Below, piece by piece: positions 1 to 8,639 of a stretch of DNA of 21,282 nt (its first letter is position 1; each line of letters starts with the position of its first letter). The stretch is from Hydnum rufescens UP504 (lineage: Eukaryota > Basidiomycota > Agaricomycetes > Cantharellales > Hydnaceae), in NCBI GenBank assembly GCA_014904985.1, contig MU129315.1, forward strand, positions 1-21,282. The letters are read 5' to 3'. Both the position numbers and the translations under genes were made by a program. Below the pieces are notes generated by a model, which was not told where the DNA came from, searched no databases, and was given only the letters and a program-made list of their open reading frames with translations.

Positions 1-290
1 CTTCCCCCCTTGGCATTATGTTTTTCTCCTTCATTTCTGATGTATGTATGGATTTATGTATGTATGTAATGATACATCTAGGATGAATATAGTCGTCCAC
101 CCGCTCTACATTTTCCCACCCACCCTTAGAATAATTTCGAGTATGTAGTTGAACCGCTCTTGGCCCCTGCGGGAGCCTACGCGGTATGTAAATGAGAATT
201 CCGACCAACGCGCTCTTCATTCAGACCTGGAGAAATTACGGCAATCGCCGATATCGATTCGTTCTCAGCGTCTTATCTCTCGATACCGTG
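1..290. other. Gene-free left edge with short TATG-type repeat
   Basis: No coding region is supported here. Positions about 40-70 contain a short degenerate TATG/TATGT microsatellite. The short open frames beginning near 149 continue into the tandem repeat array at 291 and have no protein-like composition. Confidence 0.5.
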
Positions 291-770
291 TCTGGAGTTT
301 GACAGCGCATCGCGCTCCAAACTCCGACCGTACTACACCGTCTCTACATAAATCTTGTGGTCTGGAGTTTGACAGTGCCTTGCGCTCCCAACCCTGACCA
401 CACTACACTCGACTTCCTAGAATCTCTCTGTTGTGGTCTGGAGTTTGACAGTGCTTTGCACTCCCAACTCCGACTGCTCCACTCCCAACTTTTTGACATA
501 TCTGTTGTGGTTGAGTTTGACAGTGCCTTGCACTCCCAACTCTGGCTGCACTCACTTCAACTTTTCCACGCATCCATTGTGGTCTGGAGTTTGACAGTGC
601 TTTGCGCTCCCAACTCTGACTACCCTAGTCTCAACTTTTCCACACATCCGTCATGGCCTGGAGTTTGACAGTACACTGCATTGTGCTCCCAACTCCGGCT
701 GTGTTAATATCTGGTTTTCCATCCAGCCGTCGTGGTTTGGATTTTGACACTGCACCTATTGCACTCCCCT
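291..770. repeat. Tandem repeat array, about 7 units of 70-79 bp, hairpin-forming
   Basis: Units begin at about 291, 361, 437, 511, 583, 657 and 736, each with a variant of TCTGGAGTTTGACAGTGC. Spacings are 70, 76, 74, 72, 74 and 79 bp, mostly not multiples of three, so the array is not coding. Each of the first six units holds an inverted repeat. An outer stem pairs GGAGTTTG with (C)AAACTCC or a shorter variant. An inner 5-bp stem is AGCGC/GCGCT in unit 1, AGTGC/GCACT in units 3 and 4, AGTGC/GCGCT (one G-U pair) in units 2 and 5, and AGTAC/GTGCT in unit 6. Unit 7 is degenerate. The array ends about 50 bp before the first intact gene, so it could be promoter, 5' UTR or a mobile-element subterminal repeat block. 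I cannot tell which. Confidence 0.85.
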
Positions 771-818
771 GCTGCTAAAATCCCAAGTTCCATAACAACA
801 TACTCCTTCACATTCGCT

Positions 819-3002
819 ATGCCACCAAAAGCACGAAAAACGTATAAGAGAAATAAACGGGTGACAGTGCTGACTGCCAGCCCAGCCTTTTCTAAGGGTA
901 AAATGGCGGAGTCTTCTATGGCCAGGCCTTCCACTAAGCCCAGAGCAACGGGGTCATCTGATGCACCCATGAAAAGTGTAGTTGGTGATCTAGTTCAACA
1001 GTCAGCAGCTCCTCGCATGAAATGGAGTGTTGAAATACCACCACGACAGTCGGATGCACCATTGTCGTCAGGGGCCCTCCACCCCCCAATCCAATCCATG
1101 GCGGACGTAAGTCCTGCTCACTCACCTGTCGGCTCCGTTGCCAATTCCCCGGTTCACAATACTGTCAATTCTCCAGCCCTCTCTACGGGCAGTTCTCTGG
1201 CCCCTCGGAATTCCTTGGGCTCTCCTCACGGTTCCCCAGCTTCCCCTGGCAATTCTCCATACCACTCTTCGCTCCAGTTGCATTCGCCCCACTTGCGTTC
1301 GCCCCTTGCCTTTTATTTTGACGAACCGGATTTTGATTTCCGCACTCCCACTCCCACTCCCACTCAAGACCATAGGGATGATACTCCCCTGTTCCTTGAT
1401 GATGGGGAAGGAAGTGAGGATGAGATTGACCACGGTCTTGAGAATGGTGGAGACATTGATAGTGGCGACGAGGTCCTGGCCAAATCTCTTGGAGGCCCCT
1501 TTACTGAGCAACAAATTGCTGAGATTAGGGAGATAGTTGATGCTATGAATCAACAGCTAGAGCAAAAGGCCAAGGAATGGGAGCGACCTCTGGAGTCAGT
1601 GATGCGGATTGGCAACCTTGGCATCAATACCAGAGAACGACGAAGTGGAGGGAATCCGTGGAATGCGTTTCATCACTCGTATGAGAAGGATTCTGACCCG
1701 GATCGGCCTCATCATGAGTATGTGGAGAAGGTTATACAGCCTGCATACCGTTCGCTCATTCTTGAACATGGTGGTGAAGACTCTGCTGAGTGGAAGAAGA
1801 AGGCCAAAGAACTTGTGGAACAACACAATGCTTCAAAGGCTGCCCAGGCCGCTGCGATCGCACTATCTCCTGCCGCTATGGGTAAAGTCATCAAGCAAAC
1901 AACAAAACGTTGGACCGATGATTTGAAATGGATGGCTACTATGAACATCCATGGGTTCTGCGCATTGTTTAGCGGCATTCCTGATGAGGCAGCATCCAAA
2001 CACAATGCTGTGTTTACTGGGACACCGGCGATGAAAGCATGGCTGGATGAATCATTTCCCAAGGACAGCACGTTGCTGAAGATGATTCATTCTCACATCC
2101 TAGTCTATCAGGGGGAGCAGCGGCTGCAAAGGGACGTGAGGCGGAAGGTCCCAAAAACTATGCACATGATGCGGAAGGAGATTTCAGAAGAGCTCCAAAA
2201 TCTTCTGAAGCCATTTGTTGGCCACGTCCCTAGGGTGCCATGGGCAACTCTACCCAGATTCCTTGCCAACAATCATCTGAAGATGGAGAATTGGGTCACA
2301 GAGTTGGACTTTCCGAATCTAATGTCACTTGATGTATCAGTGGTCCGAACGGATAGTTGGAAGAAACTGTGGCAGGCATTTTTTGAACTGAAGGATGATT
2401 CGCAGCGGGTTCGAATTCTACAGTTGGCGGATGACACGAGATTGCCAGATGACACTGCTATTGTTGTGGATCGATATAATGCAATACTTGTTACCGCTGG
2501 GCAAGCATACGAATCTGAGGGCTCGGGTGGACCAGAAAGTCATAATGGTGTGAATGGGGTGGGTTCTTCAGCCACTGAAAATGCTCCCCCCCCAGAACCC
2601 AACAACCCACAGTCAAATTCAGTTGCCACGGGCTCATCTAGATCCCGAAAGCGAAGGTCTGATACGAGTGGGGGACCGGTCCAGAAGAAGAAACGGGTTC
2701 GTGGTGGCAGGAAGAAGGGCGCTAGGGACGTGATATCCAGCGAGTTCATAGCAGAGTCAGATGAAGAGCCTGAAGAGCAGGGGGCATCTACGTTTGATGC
2801 ATCACTTGGTGGTATTTCTGGCAGTGCCTCAGGACCCGACCCATTCGCTGTGCCAGTTAACTGGGAAAATGGGCTGAACACTGGAGTGTACAACCCTGTG
2901 GTGCCAAATGATGTCCCTCCTAGCGACTTTGATGCATTGCTTGCACAATATCCTGATTTGGGCCTTGGATTGAATGTGTTTGCTGGATCCTCCTTATTTT
3001 GA
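819..3002 (+). CDS. Intact single-exon gene of unknown family, basic nuclear-type C-terminal region
   Basis: I do not recognise the family. The frame is open from 732, but I prefer the ATG at 819 (MPPKARKTYKRN...). It has a purine at -3, starts a lysine/arginine-rich N-terminus, and leaves the upstream codons in the tandem repeat array. This gives 727 codons with no intron. The first 220 or so residues are low-complexity Ser/Pro/His, including a TPTPTPT run from a CACTCC microsatellite near 1342-1366. An acidic stretch (EGSEDEIDHG) follows, then a mostly helical conserved core at about residues 225-590 with the motifs KAKEWERPLESV, WNAFHHSYEKD, VIQPAYRSLI, WMATMNIHG and VPWATLPRFL. The C-terminal third has an NLS-like cluster (KKKRVRGGRKKG, about 650) and an acidic end. 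The WNAF...Y element loosely recalls HMG-box helix 1, but this is only an impression. The core is shared with the damaged neighbour downstream. A nuclear, possibly DNA-binding role is inference. Confidence 0.8.
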   Translation: MPPKARKTYKRNKRVTVLTASPAFSKGKMAESSMARPSTKPRATGSSDAPMKSVVGDLVQQSAAPRMKWSVEIPPRQSDAPLSSGALHPPIQSMADVSPAHSPVGSVANSPVHNTVNSPALSTGSSLAPRNSLGSPHGSPASPGNSPYHSSLQLHSPHLRSPLAFYFDEPDFDFRTPTPTPTQDHRDDTPLFLDDGEGSEDEIDHGLENGGDIDSGDEVLAKSLGGPFTEQQIAEIREIVDAMNQQLEQKAKEWERPLESVMRIGNLGINTRERRSGGNPWNAFHHSYEKDSDPDRPHHEYVEKVIQPAYRSLILEHGGEDSAEWKKKAKELVEQHNASKAAQAAAIALSPAAMGKVIKQTTKRWTDDLKWMATMNIHGFCALFSGIPDEAASKHNAVFTGTPAMKAWLDESFPKDSTLLKMIHSHILVYQGEQRLQRDVRRKVPKTMHMMRKEISEELQNLLKPFVGHVPRVPWATLPRFLANNHLKMENWVTELDFPNLMSLDVSVVRTDSWKKLWQAFFELKDDSQRVRILQLADDTRLPDDTAIVVDRYNAILVTAGQAYESEGSGGPESHNGVNGVGSSATENAPPPEPNNPQSNSVATGSSRSRKRRSDTSGGPVQKKKRVRGGRKKGARDVISSEFIAESDEEPEEQGASTFDASLGGISGSASGPDPFAVPVNWENGLNTGVYNPVVPNDVPPSDFDALLAQYPDLGLGLNVFAGSSLF

Positions 3003-3267
3003 GCTCTTTTGTCATCCTGTTGGATTCATGTCCTTGTCAATCTTGTAGTTTCTCATCTCTTGAATAGATAATAGATGTACACTGCTTAATTTAACTTGGA
3101 AGCTCATTGATACATTGATCTATGTAGTCTAAGTCCCCATGTTGATATTATTTGAGATCAAAAGACCATGTCTGTCGCCCGAGGTCATGGCATTGAAATT
3201 ATTTGAGATCAAAGGATTTTGATGCCTCATAGGCAATTAATTTGATGCGGTTCAACATGTCTTTTGA
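3003..3267. repeat. Spacer with direct repeats of TTATTTGAGATCAAA
   Basis: The spacer between the paralogues holds two identical 16-mers ATTATTTGAGATCAAA at 3147-3162 and 3198-3213, 51 bp apart, and a weaker third copy (CTTTTGAGATCAG) near 3261-3273. They sit just upstream of where the second gene's frame opens, so they could be regulatory sites or traces of the rearrangement that removed its 5' end. No gene is seen here. Confidence 0.6.
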
Positions 3268-5331
3268 GATCAGTCCAAGTGGCTGACCAAGGTGGGCGGT
3301 TCGGGGGATGGTGTTCTCCCGCATGTACCTTCGAAGGCTTCTCAGAAGTCAGGCCCGAGTCAGGAGGACAATAATTCCGGCTCTGAACATCCTCCTCGCC
3401 ACACGACTAATAAATTCAGTGCTAGACCGGTGGTAGAAGTTCCGCATTCGTGCCATGCTGCAGCCCCTGTTTCCTCATCATCAACAAGGGCTCAAGTACC
3501 CCCTGTGGATCTGTTCTCGCCCACATCTCCACCCTCTAATTCTTTCGAGCCTCCCAGCAGTCCTTTACCTGGCCTGTCAGACCCCTTTGACTCTACGACT
3601 GAAGGTACTGCAGTCCAAGGTGCCGAAGATTGGGATCTTGAGGAAGAGGAGAACCGTGGAGACGCTTCTGATGTCATACATCGCGGTGGCTGGTTCTCGA
3701 TCGACCAAATCAAGTGGGCCCATGCGAAGTGTGAAGAATTCTTTGCAGAGCTGGATGCAAAGGCCAAGGAGTGGAATCGAAGTCTGGAGTCGGTTCGGCG
3801 CATCGCCTTGGCCGTCTCACCCTCCAAAACATCGCGGAACAGGAATGCGTGGAATGCATTCCAGGCATTGTACAAGAAAGACCATCCAAATACTGATCCA
3901 TCAGGTACATCCTTTATTCAGTATATATTCTTACACTAAGAATACTAATTGATGCTACTAGTGTCTGCTCGGGATTATACGGTGAACATGGTGCAGCCAG
4001 CATATGCACAGCTCATCGAATCCTTTGGAGGAGAGGAATCCCCAGAATGGGCTACGGAAGCTGCGCAGCTTATAGCAGAACATGAGAGTGCGAAGGTTGG
4101 AGCTACCAAGCTGGTCGCACAATCCGGTGGTGACATTGCATGGATTATGGCCAATCAAAAGGACAAGTGGACACACAATATGCAGTGGCTGGCCACCATG
4201 GATATTCACACGATGTTTTTGATGGTTACTGGCAATGCTGCCTCCCCTGCTGTGCATGCTCAGAATGAATGTCGCCTGGGATCTGAGGAAATGGCTGCTT
4301 GGTACAACTCTAACTTTATGATGTCCACTCAACTTGCAAATATATATTGATTTATCCTCTCTCACCATTCCCGGTATGCTGAGCTCGACCAATTCAATGA
4401 GGAGCAAGGGAAGAGGAAGTGTGATGAAGACCTCAGTACTACGTACAAGACCAGGACTGCTATCAAGGATACATTGATAGGCCTTTTCTCGCCTTTTGTG
4501 AAGATGACAAAGTTTCCTTGGACCAACCTCGCCAAGGTCCTAGTTCAAAACAAACTTATCATTTCGAATTTTGTGCCAAACGACGAATTTCCGAACTTCG
4601 GCACATCACTCTCAGATCTTCACACAACCGATCAGTATAAAACATTGTACTATGTGCTTGAGGAGTCTAGCCCTGAGAAGAAGATAGTCATCACCAAAGT
4701 GGATAACTGGCCAGTTGGAGAAGCTGAGGATGTGGCACTTATCACAGACAGGCATGGAGAGGTGATACTCTCGCTGGCAGCAGCATGGGATTATACTGCC
4801 TGGCATGGTGCTGGAGAGACTGGAGGAGGGGAAGGGAGCAAGGGGGTGAAATGGAGCGGGATGGATGTGGGTCTTGATGACAGGAGAGGGAACAAGACCA
4901 CAGTGGGAAAAAGGAAGAAGGCTGCTGTGAAGTCCATTGCACTCATACGGGATGAATCAGAGGATGCTGACTCGGTAGACAACTTACTGAGCTTTGGCAG
5001 TTGGGCTGCATCTCATGATTCCAGTAATTCATCAAGTATTCCCCGCGGCCACTCCTCACTGCACAACCAGCAGCAGCTCCCAAATCAGCCCCGCCCAAAG
5101 CCCCACTTTACCTCTTCTCTATCTGTAACTACAGCACCGCTGCCAGTACTCAATGGGCTCGGTCACTTGGAAAATGTGAACATCGACTTGGGTTCTGGGT
5201 TTCTCGATCAATGGACAGAGGAAGAACTTGATGGGGTGGCCGGACAGATTGGTTATCAAGGGTTTGGGGACAGCTCTAGTATGAACTTGAATGGGCAACC
5301 CACATATTCTGGAGAGCAACCTGGCTATTAG
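3268..5331 (+). pseudogene. Damaged tandem paralogue of the 819-3002 gene
   Basis: The core motifs of the upstream gene recur in order: KAKEWNRSLESVRRI, WNAFQALYKKD, MVQPAYAQLIESFGG, WLATMDIHT and FPWTNLAKVL. A 57-nt intron at 3905-3961 (GTACAT...CTACTAG) joins ...NTDPS to VSARDYT... in frame; the upstream gene lacks it. Bases 3962-5331 are then one frame apart from a TGA at 4348-4350. Homology to the upstream gene continues across that stop (STQLANIY before, RYAELDQFNEEQGKRK after), so it looks like a nonsense mutation, although a missed small intron is possible. The frame opens after a stop at 3265-3267 and the 5' exon has no ATG; GTG at 3292 is not a credible eukaryotic start. The basic N-terminus is therefore missing or in an unrecognised exon. 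The C-terminus keeps a small basic patch (GKRKKAAVK) and a low-complexity tail. Function unknown. Confidence 0.7.
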
Positions 5332-6086
5332 GACCCCTTTATGCTGCTTCCAACTTCTGGTCCAAGTGTCCCTGCCTTGATGGGTTGACACCTTGGGCAT
5401 TAATACTACCATCTCCTTCCCTTGATTTCTTCTCTTGTCCTTCAATGGACATGTTCTTGTTTTATTAGTCCTTCAACGGGCATCCTGCATCTCAAAAAAC
5501 CGTGCTAACTATGTGTTTCCCTCATCTTTGCTTTGTCTTTACCATAGTTAATATTACAATAGAATTAATGTGCAGAGCACATGTATGAGGTTCCAAAACT
5601 GTGCAAGTCCATCAGTTGAACCCCAATTAGGCCCTAATTGGGCCCTAATCAGGACCCAAGTTGAAACCAGAATGGTGGATTGGGGCCCCAATAGTGTCTG
5701 GTACCTACTTAGGTACCAAATCATGCCCCAGAATAGATACCTAAGAAGGGGGTCACATACAGCTGCCCGAGGTGCACTATTTCCACTACTCATTTTACTG
5801 TGCTCATTGAGTTCAATACCTAAAAGTGGATGGATCATTCTAATTTTTGGCACATAATTTTTTCATTATAGCACCCTCCTCCATGTAAATTTTCAAGCCC
5901 ATAGCTCTCCTGTAGGGGGAGGAAATTGATTGTCAATGTTAAATCTTGCTTGGCTTATTACTCAATAACTGTTGATCAGAATTGGCTGAAATTATAATAT
6001 GGTTTTTGCCCAAATATTCTCCAATTATGTGCAAAATTTCAGAGCAAAGTGCCCACCAGTTCAGGTCTGGACATTTCGTTCATTTC
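5332..6086. repeat. Gene-free spacer with clustered perfect palindromes
   Basis: No gene is supported. Within 100 bp there are three clean inverted repeats: CCAATTAG/CTAATTGG with a 3-nt spacer (5623-5641), the palindrome ATTGGGGCCCCAAT (5679-5692), and TGGTACCTA/TAGGTACCA with a 2-nt spacer (5699-5718). Such clusters are typical of MITE or transposon ends, but I found no terminal repeats bounding this one. The rest, up to the element at 6087, is AT-rich and featureless. Confidence 0.55.
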
Positions 6087-7053
6087 TAGACTCGTGACCA
6101 GTCTTCCTCAGCTTGCTGAGGGACTGGTAAAATGGGGTTTGCCAGCAGGTTGTGGTCAAAACTTATCTGAAGGACCAATCACATCATTCTTCCCATGGCA
6201 ATTAATTTTAGACCAGTCGCTTTTTGAACAGAAAAATAATCATAATTAAATCAATATATTGACCCTTGTCTCCATACAATCAAGATGGCCTCTCAGTCAA
6301 AAGCTCCTGTGCCCAAGCTGCCAGCTATGCCTCGAAACATTGCACCTGCTTCTGAGAGGTATGGACACTATGTCCACACTATCAGTATTTTTCTCTTGCT
6401 CATTGGTGGCTGGTCTACTCAAATATTGATTGCATGCTCAATCTGGTTATAGACACAGTCCTCACTCAAGACAATGGTCAGCCTCCCATTCCTATCACTC
6501 CATTATCATCATCATACCATCCACCATCTACCCCTGCCCATGCCACATCCATTGCTGTCGCACTCAACCGTCTTGAGTTGTGCTGTGTGAACAATCTTCT
6601 TGTGATTTGGCTTTGTCCATAGACGCTCAGTTGCCTCTCAAATGATCTGGAGGTGATCAGGGCAAAAAGAATCATATACACAGCATCCAAGAAGGCTCTT
6701 GGCAAGAGTGGGGGCAGTGAATAAAGCTTGTTGATCATAAGTCTCATCTCATACCCAATCAGGGGACGAAACCCATACAGGATTGCAGATATCCTTGTCT
6801 TCTGAACTGTCTCACAGTCTGGGACCTCACTTTCTTTGTCGTCATCAGAGGAAAGAGATAGGCTATTCATAACAGCCATTTAAAAAGCAACTCATTGAAG
6901 ATTAAGTGCCATTCAAAAAGCAACTGGTCTAAGATTAATTGCCGTGCAAAGAATGATATGATTGGTCCTTTGGATAAGTTTCGACCACAACCTGCCAGCA
7001 AACCCCATTTTACCAGTCCCTCAGCAAGCTGAGGAAGACTGGTCACAAGTCTA
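6087..7053. mobile_element. MITE-like non-autonomous element with 142 bp terminal inverted repeats
   Basis: The left arm 6087-6228 and right arm 6912-7053 are inverted copies differing at about a dozen positions, nearly all transitions. Both termini read TAGAC(T/C).TGACCAGTC inward. Ten bases inside each end is a nested hairpin: ACCAGTC, then CCTCAGC-TT-GCTGAGG, then GACTGGT (6097-6128 on the left, 7012-7043 on the right). Next to the right arm a 33 bp unit is directly duplicated (6876-6908 and 6909-6941). The roughly 680 bp interior encodes no recognisable transposase. The flanks are CATTTC and CACAAC and I see no clear target-site duplication, although the TA at the terminus may be part of one. 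Long arms and no transposase point to a MITE or deletion derivative mobilised in trans. Confidence 0.85.
6285..6452 (+). CDS. Short ORF inside the MITE-like element, 55 codons, doubtful
   Basis: An ATG at 6285 opens a 55-codon frame (MASQSKAPVPKLPAMPRN...) ending in a hydrophobic stretch (TISIFLLLIGGW). A possible splice donor (GAGAG|GTATGG) lies at 6359 and an acceptor-like TTATAG at 6447-6452, so the first 24 residues could be exon 1 of a spliced gene and the hydrophobic tail merely read-through intron. No family is recognised. A minus-strand open frame over 6478-6879 is an alternative of equal weakness. Confidence 0.2.
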   Translation: MASQSKAPVPKLPAMPRNIAPASERYGHYVHTISIFLLLIGGWSTQILIACSIWL

Positions 7054-7084
7054 CACAACAACAGAGGACAGCCCCAGGACAAGC

Positions 7085-7116
7085 CACCACACCCCAGTAT
7101 AGACTGGGGTGTGGTG
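7085..7116. repeat. Perfect 14-bp hairpin, 4-nt loop
   Basis: CACCACACCCCAGT (7085-7098) is followed by ATAG and its exact reverse complement (7103-7116). It lies 32 bp outside the right arm of the MITE-like element and 35 bp before a second, longer palindrome. Confidence 0.85.
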
Positions 7117-7151
7117 ATAAGGTGTGTAAATAATTAATATAAATACTTTTG

Positions 7152-7185
7152 TGCAAAAAGAGCAGCCATGGCTGCTCTTTTTGCA
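7152..7185. repeat. Perfect 34-bp palindrome
   Basis: Each arm is 17 bp (TGCAAAAAGAGCAGCCA and its exact reverse complement) with no spacer. The right arm ends in a T-run followed by GCA. Chance occurrence is very unlikely. It could be a cruciform, an element end, or a transcript hairpin; the sequence alone does not decide. Confidence 0.9.
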
Positions 7186-7230
7186 TAGCTTATGATTTTT
7201 TCTTGGCTAACACAACATCTCTCATTACAG

Positions 7231-7461
7231 GGTCCCCCCAGTCCACCCCTCTGCATGGAAACACTCCCCCCAGCCACCCCTTCCTCCTCCCCCCCTGTGG
7301 TGTGGGATGAGTGGCTCAAGCAGTGCCAGCCTGAGGGCCAGTGTTGTTCGTGTCACTCATCCATTGTCATGGAAGTGGGGGGGTGGAATTTATGTCAGCC
7401 CACACAAACCCACGACATCAAGCTCACCTCCACACAAGATCTGGTGGCCCAGAACAAATGA
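7231..7461 (+). CDS. Possible 3' exon of an unrecognised gene
   Basis: A plausible intron end precedes position 7231: a CTAAC-type branch site at about 7206-7211 and acceptor CATTACAG at 7223-7230. The frame that follows is open to a stop at 7461, is Pro/Ser-rich at first, then reads VVWDEWLKQCQPEGQCCSCH and contains four closely spaced cysteines. No matching 5' exon was identified in the palindrome-rich sequence upstream, so it may be an orphaned or false exon. No family is recognised. Confidence 0.2.
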   Translation, partial: GPPSPPLCMETLPPATPSSSPPVVWDEWLKQCQPEGQCCSCHSSIVMEVGGWNLCQPTQTHDIKLTSTQDLVAQNK

Positions 7462-8139
7462 CCCCACAACCTAAGTGGCAGGATTGCTGTGGCCATAGAG
7501 CCACAGTGACTGCCACTTAAAAAGTGGTCATTCATCCTGGAAAACCAGTTGGCCCTCTACTCAACCCCTCCCCCAGGCCTCCCCATTAGTCAGGACCAGG
7601 GAAAAGAGGGGCCACCCTGCAATACTGGCTCTTGGTGGCACCGGTATAAACCCGGCTATAAGTCAGGAACCCCAAAACCCATACACACCAAACCTGGTGT
7701 GTGTGGGTTCCTATGTGTCCTCTGCTACTTGATGTCTGCCATTTGTGTGACTGGTGCCTCAGCATCAGTTGCACATCTTTCTTTTTTTTTTTTTTCTTTT
7801 TGTGATTTATTGTTATATTCAACTTTCATAACTAGCTATTCAGTGTAATAGAAATAAATAAATCCACAATCCAACAGAAAACCAAGGAAAACCAGGCCAA
7901 TGTAACCTAGTGGGGAGGCCAAAGTGAATGAGCACATGATTTCCACAATGGGAAATCCTGCCCTATCCTGCCCATTTGACTATGGCAGAGATAAGATGCC
8001 AGATTTGTACAAAAAATGGATTACTAGAAGGTCTTGGTACATGGGGGATGCAGAAATTAGGGGTTGGTGGCCCTGAGGAAGGGGGTGGAGGACCAGGCCA
8101 AATTTGATTCTGCAGCTGTGTGGACCAACCCCTATCTGA
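7462..8139. other. Gene-free stretch with hairpin and poly-T tract
   Basis: No gene is supported. A near-perfect 13-bp hairpin lies at 7677-7708 (ACCCATACACACC, 6-nt loop, GGTGTGTGTGGGT; one mismatch). An uninterrupted 14-T tract is at 7782-7795, followed by AT-rich sequence with AATAAATAAAT near 7852. The poly-T could be a complemented poly-A tail of a retroposed sequence, but no flanking target duplication is visible. Confidence 0.4.
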
Positions 8140-8223
8140 GGATCCCACGGCCTAATTCAAGTGTCCCATGACCTAAATTGGGTGTCCCAAGGCCAACTTT
8201 GGGTGTCCCCAGACCAAGGACCC
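8140..8223. repeat. 21-bp tandem repeat, four degenerate units
   Basis: Units start at 8140, 8161, 8182 and 8203 with consensus roughly GTGTCCCAAGGCCTAAATTGG. Units 2 and 3 are closest; the first and last are diverged. The unit length is a multiple of three, but the surrounding frames are not protein-like. Confidence 0.7.
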
Positions 8224-8274
8224 CAGAGCCTCTCGGGGCAGTAGCCCCTGAACCCCCAGGTTTTCTGGAGGGGA

Positions 8275-8300
8275 CCCAGGGCTGAAAAATCAGCCCTGGG
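8275..8300. repeat. Perfect 11-bp hairpin, AAAA loop
   Basis: CCCAGGGCTGA, then AAAA, then TCAGCCCTGGG. It follows the 21-bp tandem repeat by about 50 bp. It has no U-run and there is no upstream gene that it would terminate. Confidence 0.8.
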
Positions 8301-8639
8301 GTGCCCTATTTTTCAAGCCAATAAACAAGTGAGTATCCCAAGGGTACCACTATAAGTTGGACCTCCATAGGTAGGATATACCTATAGGGAATAACATAGC
8401 TAACTAGGTACTTAAGGGTGTTTGCCTAAGGTGGGCGAGACTCCACACATGTTCCTGTGACTTTTCCTGATCCATCCTGCTTTCGTATCTAGTGTTGAAA
8501 TGGGCAGTTATCAACTATGGTGTATGTCACATGCCACTCAACCGTGGCCTCTACCCCTCTCCGCTTGTCTGGCTTATCCTATGGCCACCCCCTTTTTGCT
8601 ATATATAACGTAGGAGCTTGATGTACATACCCCACTGGT

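Noticed and set aside
149..668. Two overlapping open frames across the tandem repeats
   Set aside because: They read the repeat units as codons, but unit spacings are mostly not multiples of three and the peptides carry repeat artefacts (WSLTV..APN).
291..770. CRISPR array
   Set aside because: Units are degenerate over their whole length, have no unique spacers of constant size, and the setting is eukaryotic.
704..2893. Minus-strand open frames opposite the first gene
   Set aside because: They are shadows of the plus-strand coding frame and show no family resemblance or exon logic.
3292..3294. GTG as the start of the second paralogue
   Set aside because: Nuclear fungal genes do not normally start at GTG; the frame is open upstream to 3268, so the real start must be in a missing or unseen exon.
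6478..6879. Minus-strand 133-codon frame inside the MITE-like element
   Set aside because: Ends inside the element near its inverted repeat, has no known domain, and competes with plus-strand frames of equal quality.
7782..7795. Poly-T as a poly-A tail of a retroposon on the minus strand
   Set aside because: No coding remnant of a LINE or processed gene adjoins it and no target-site duplication is visible.
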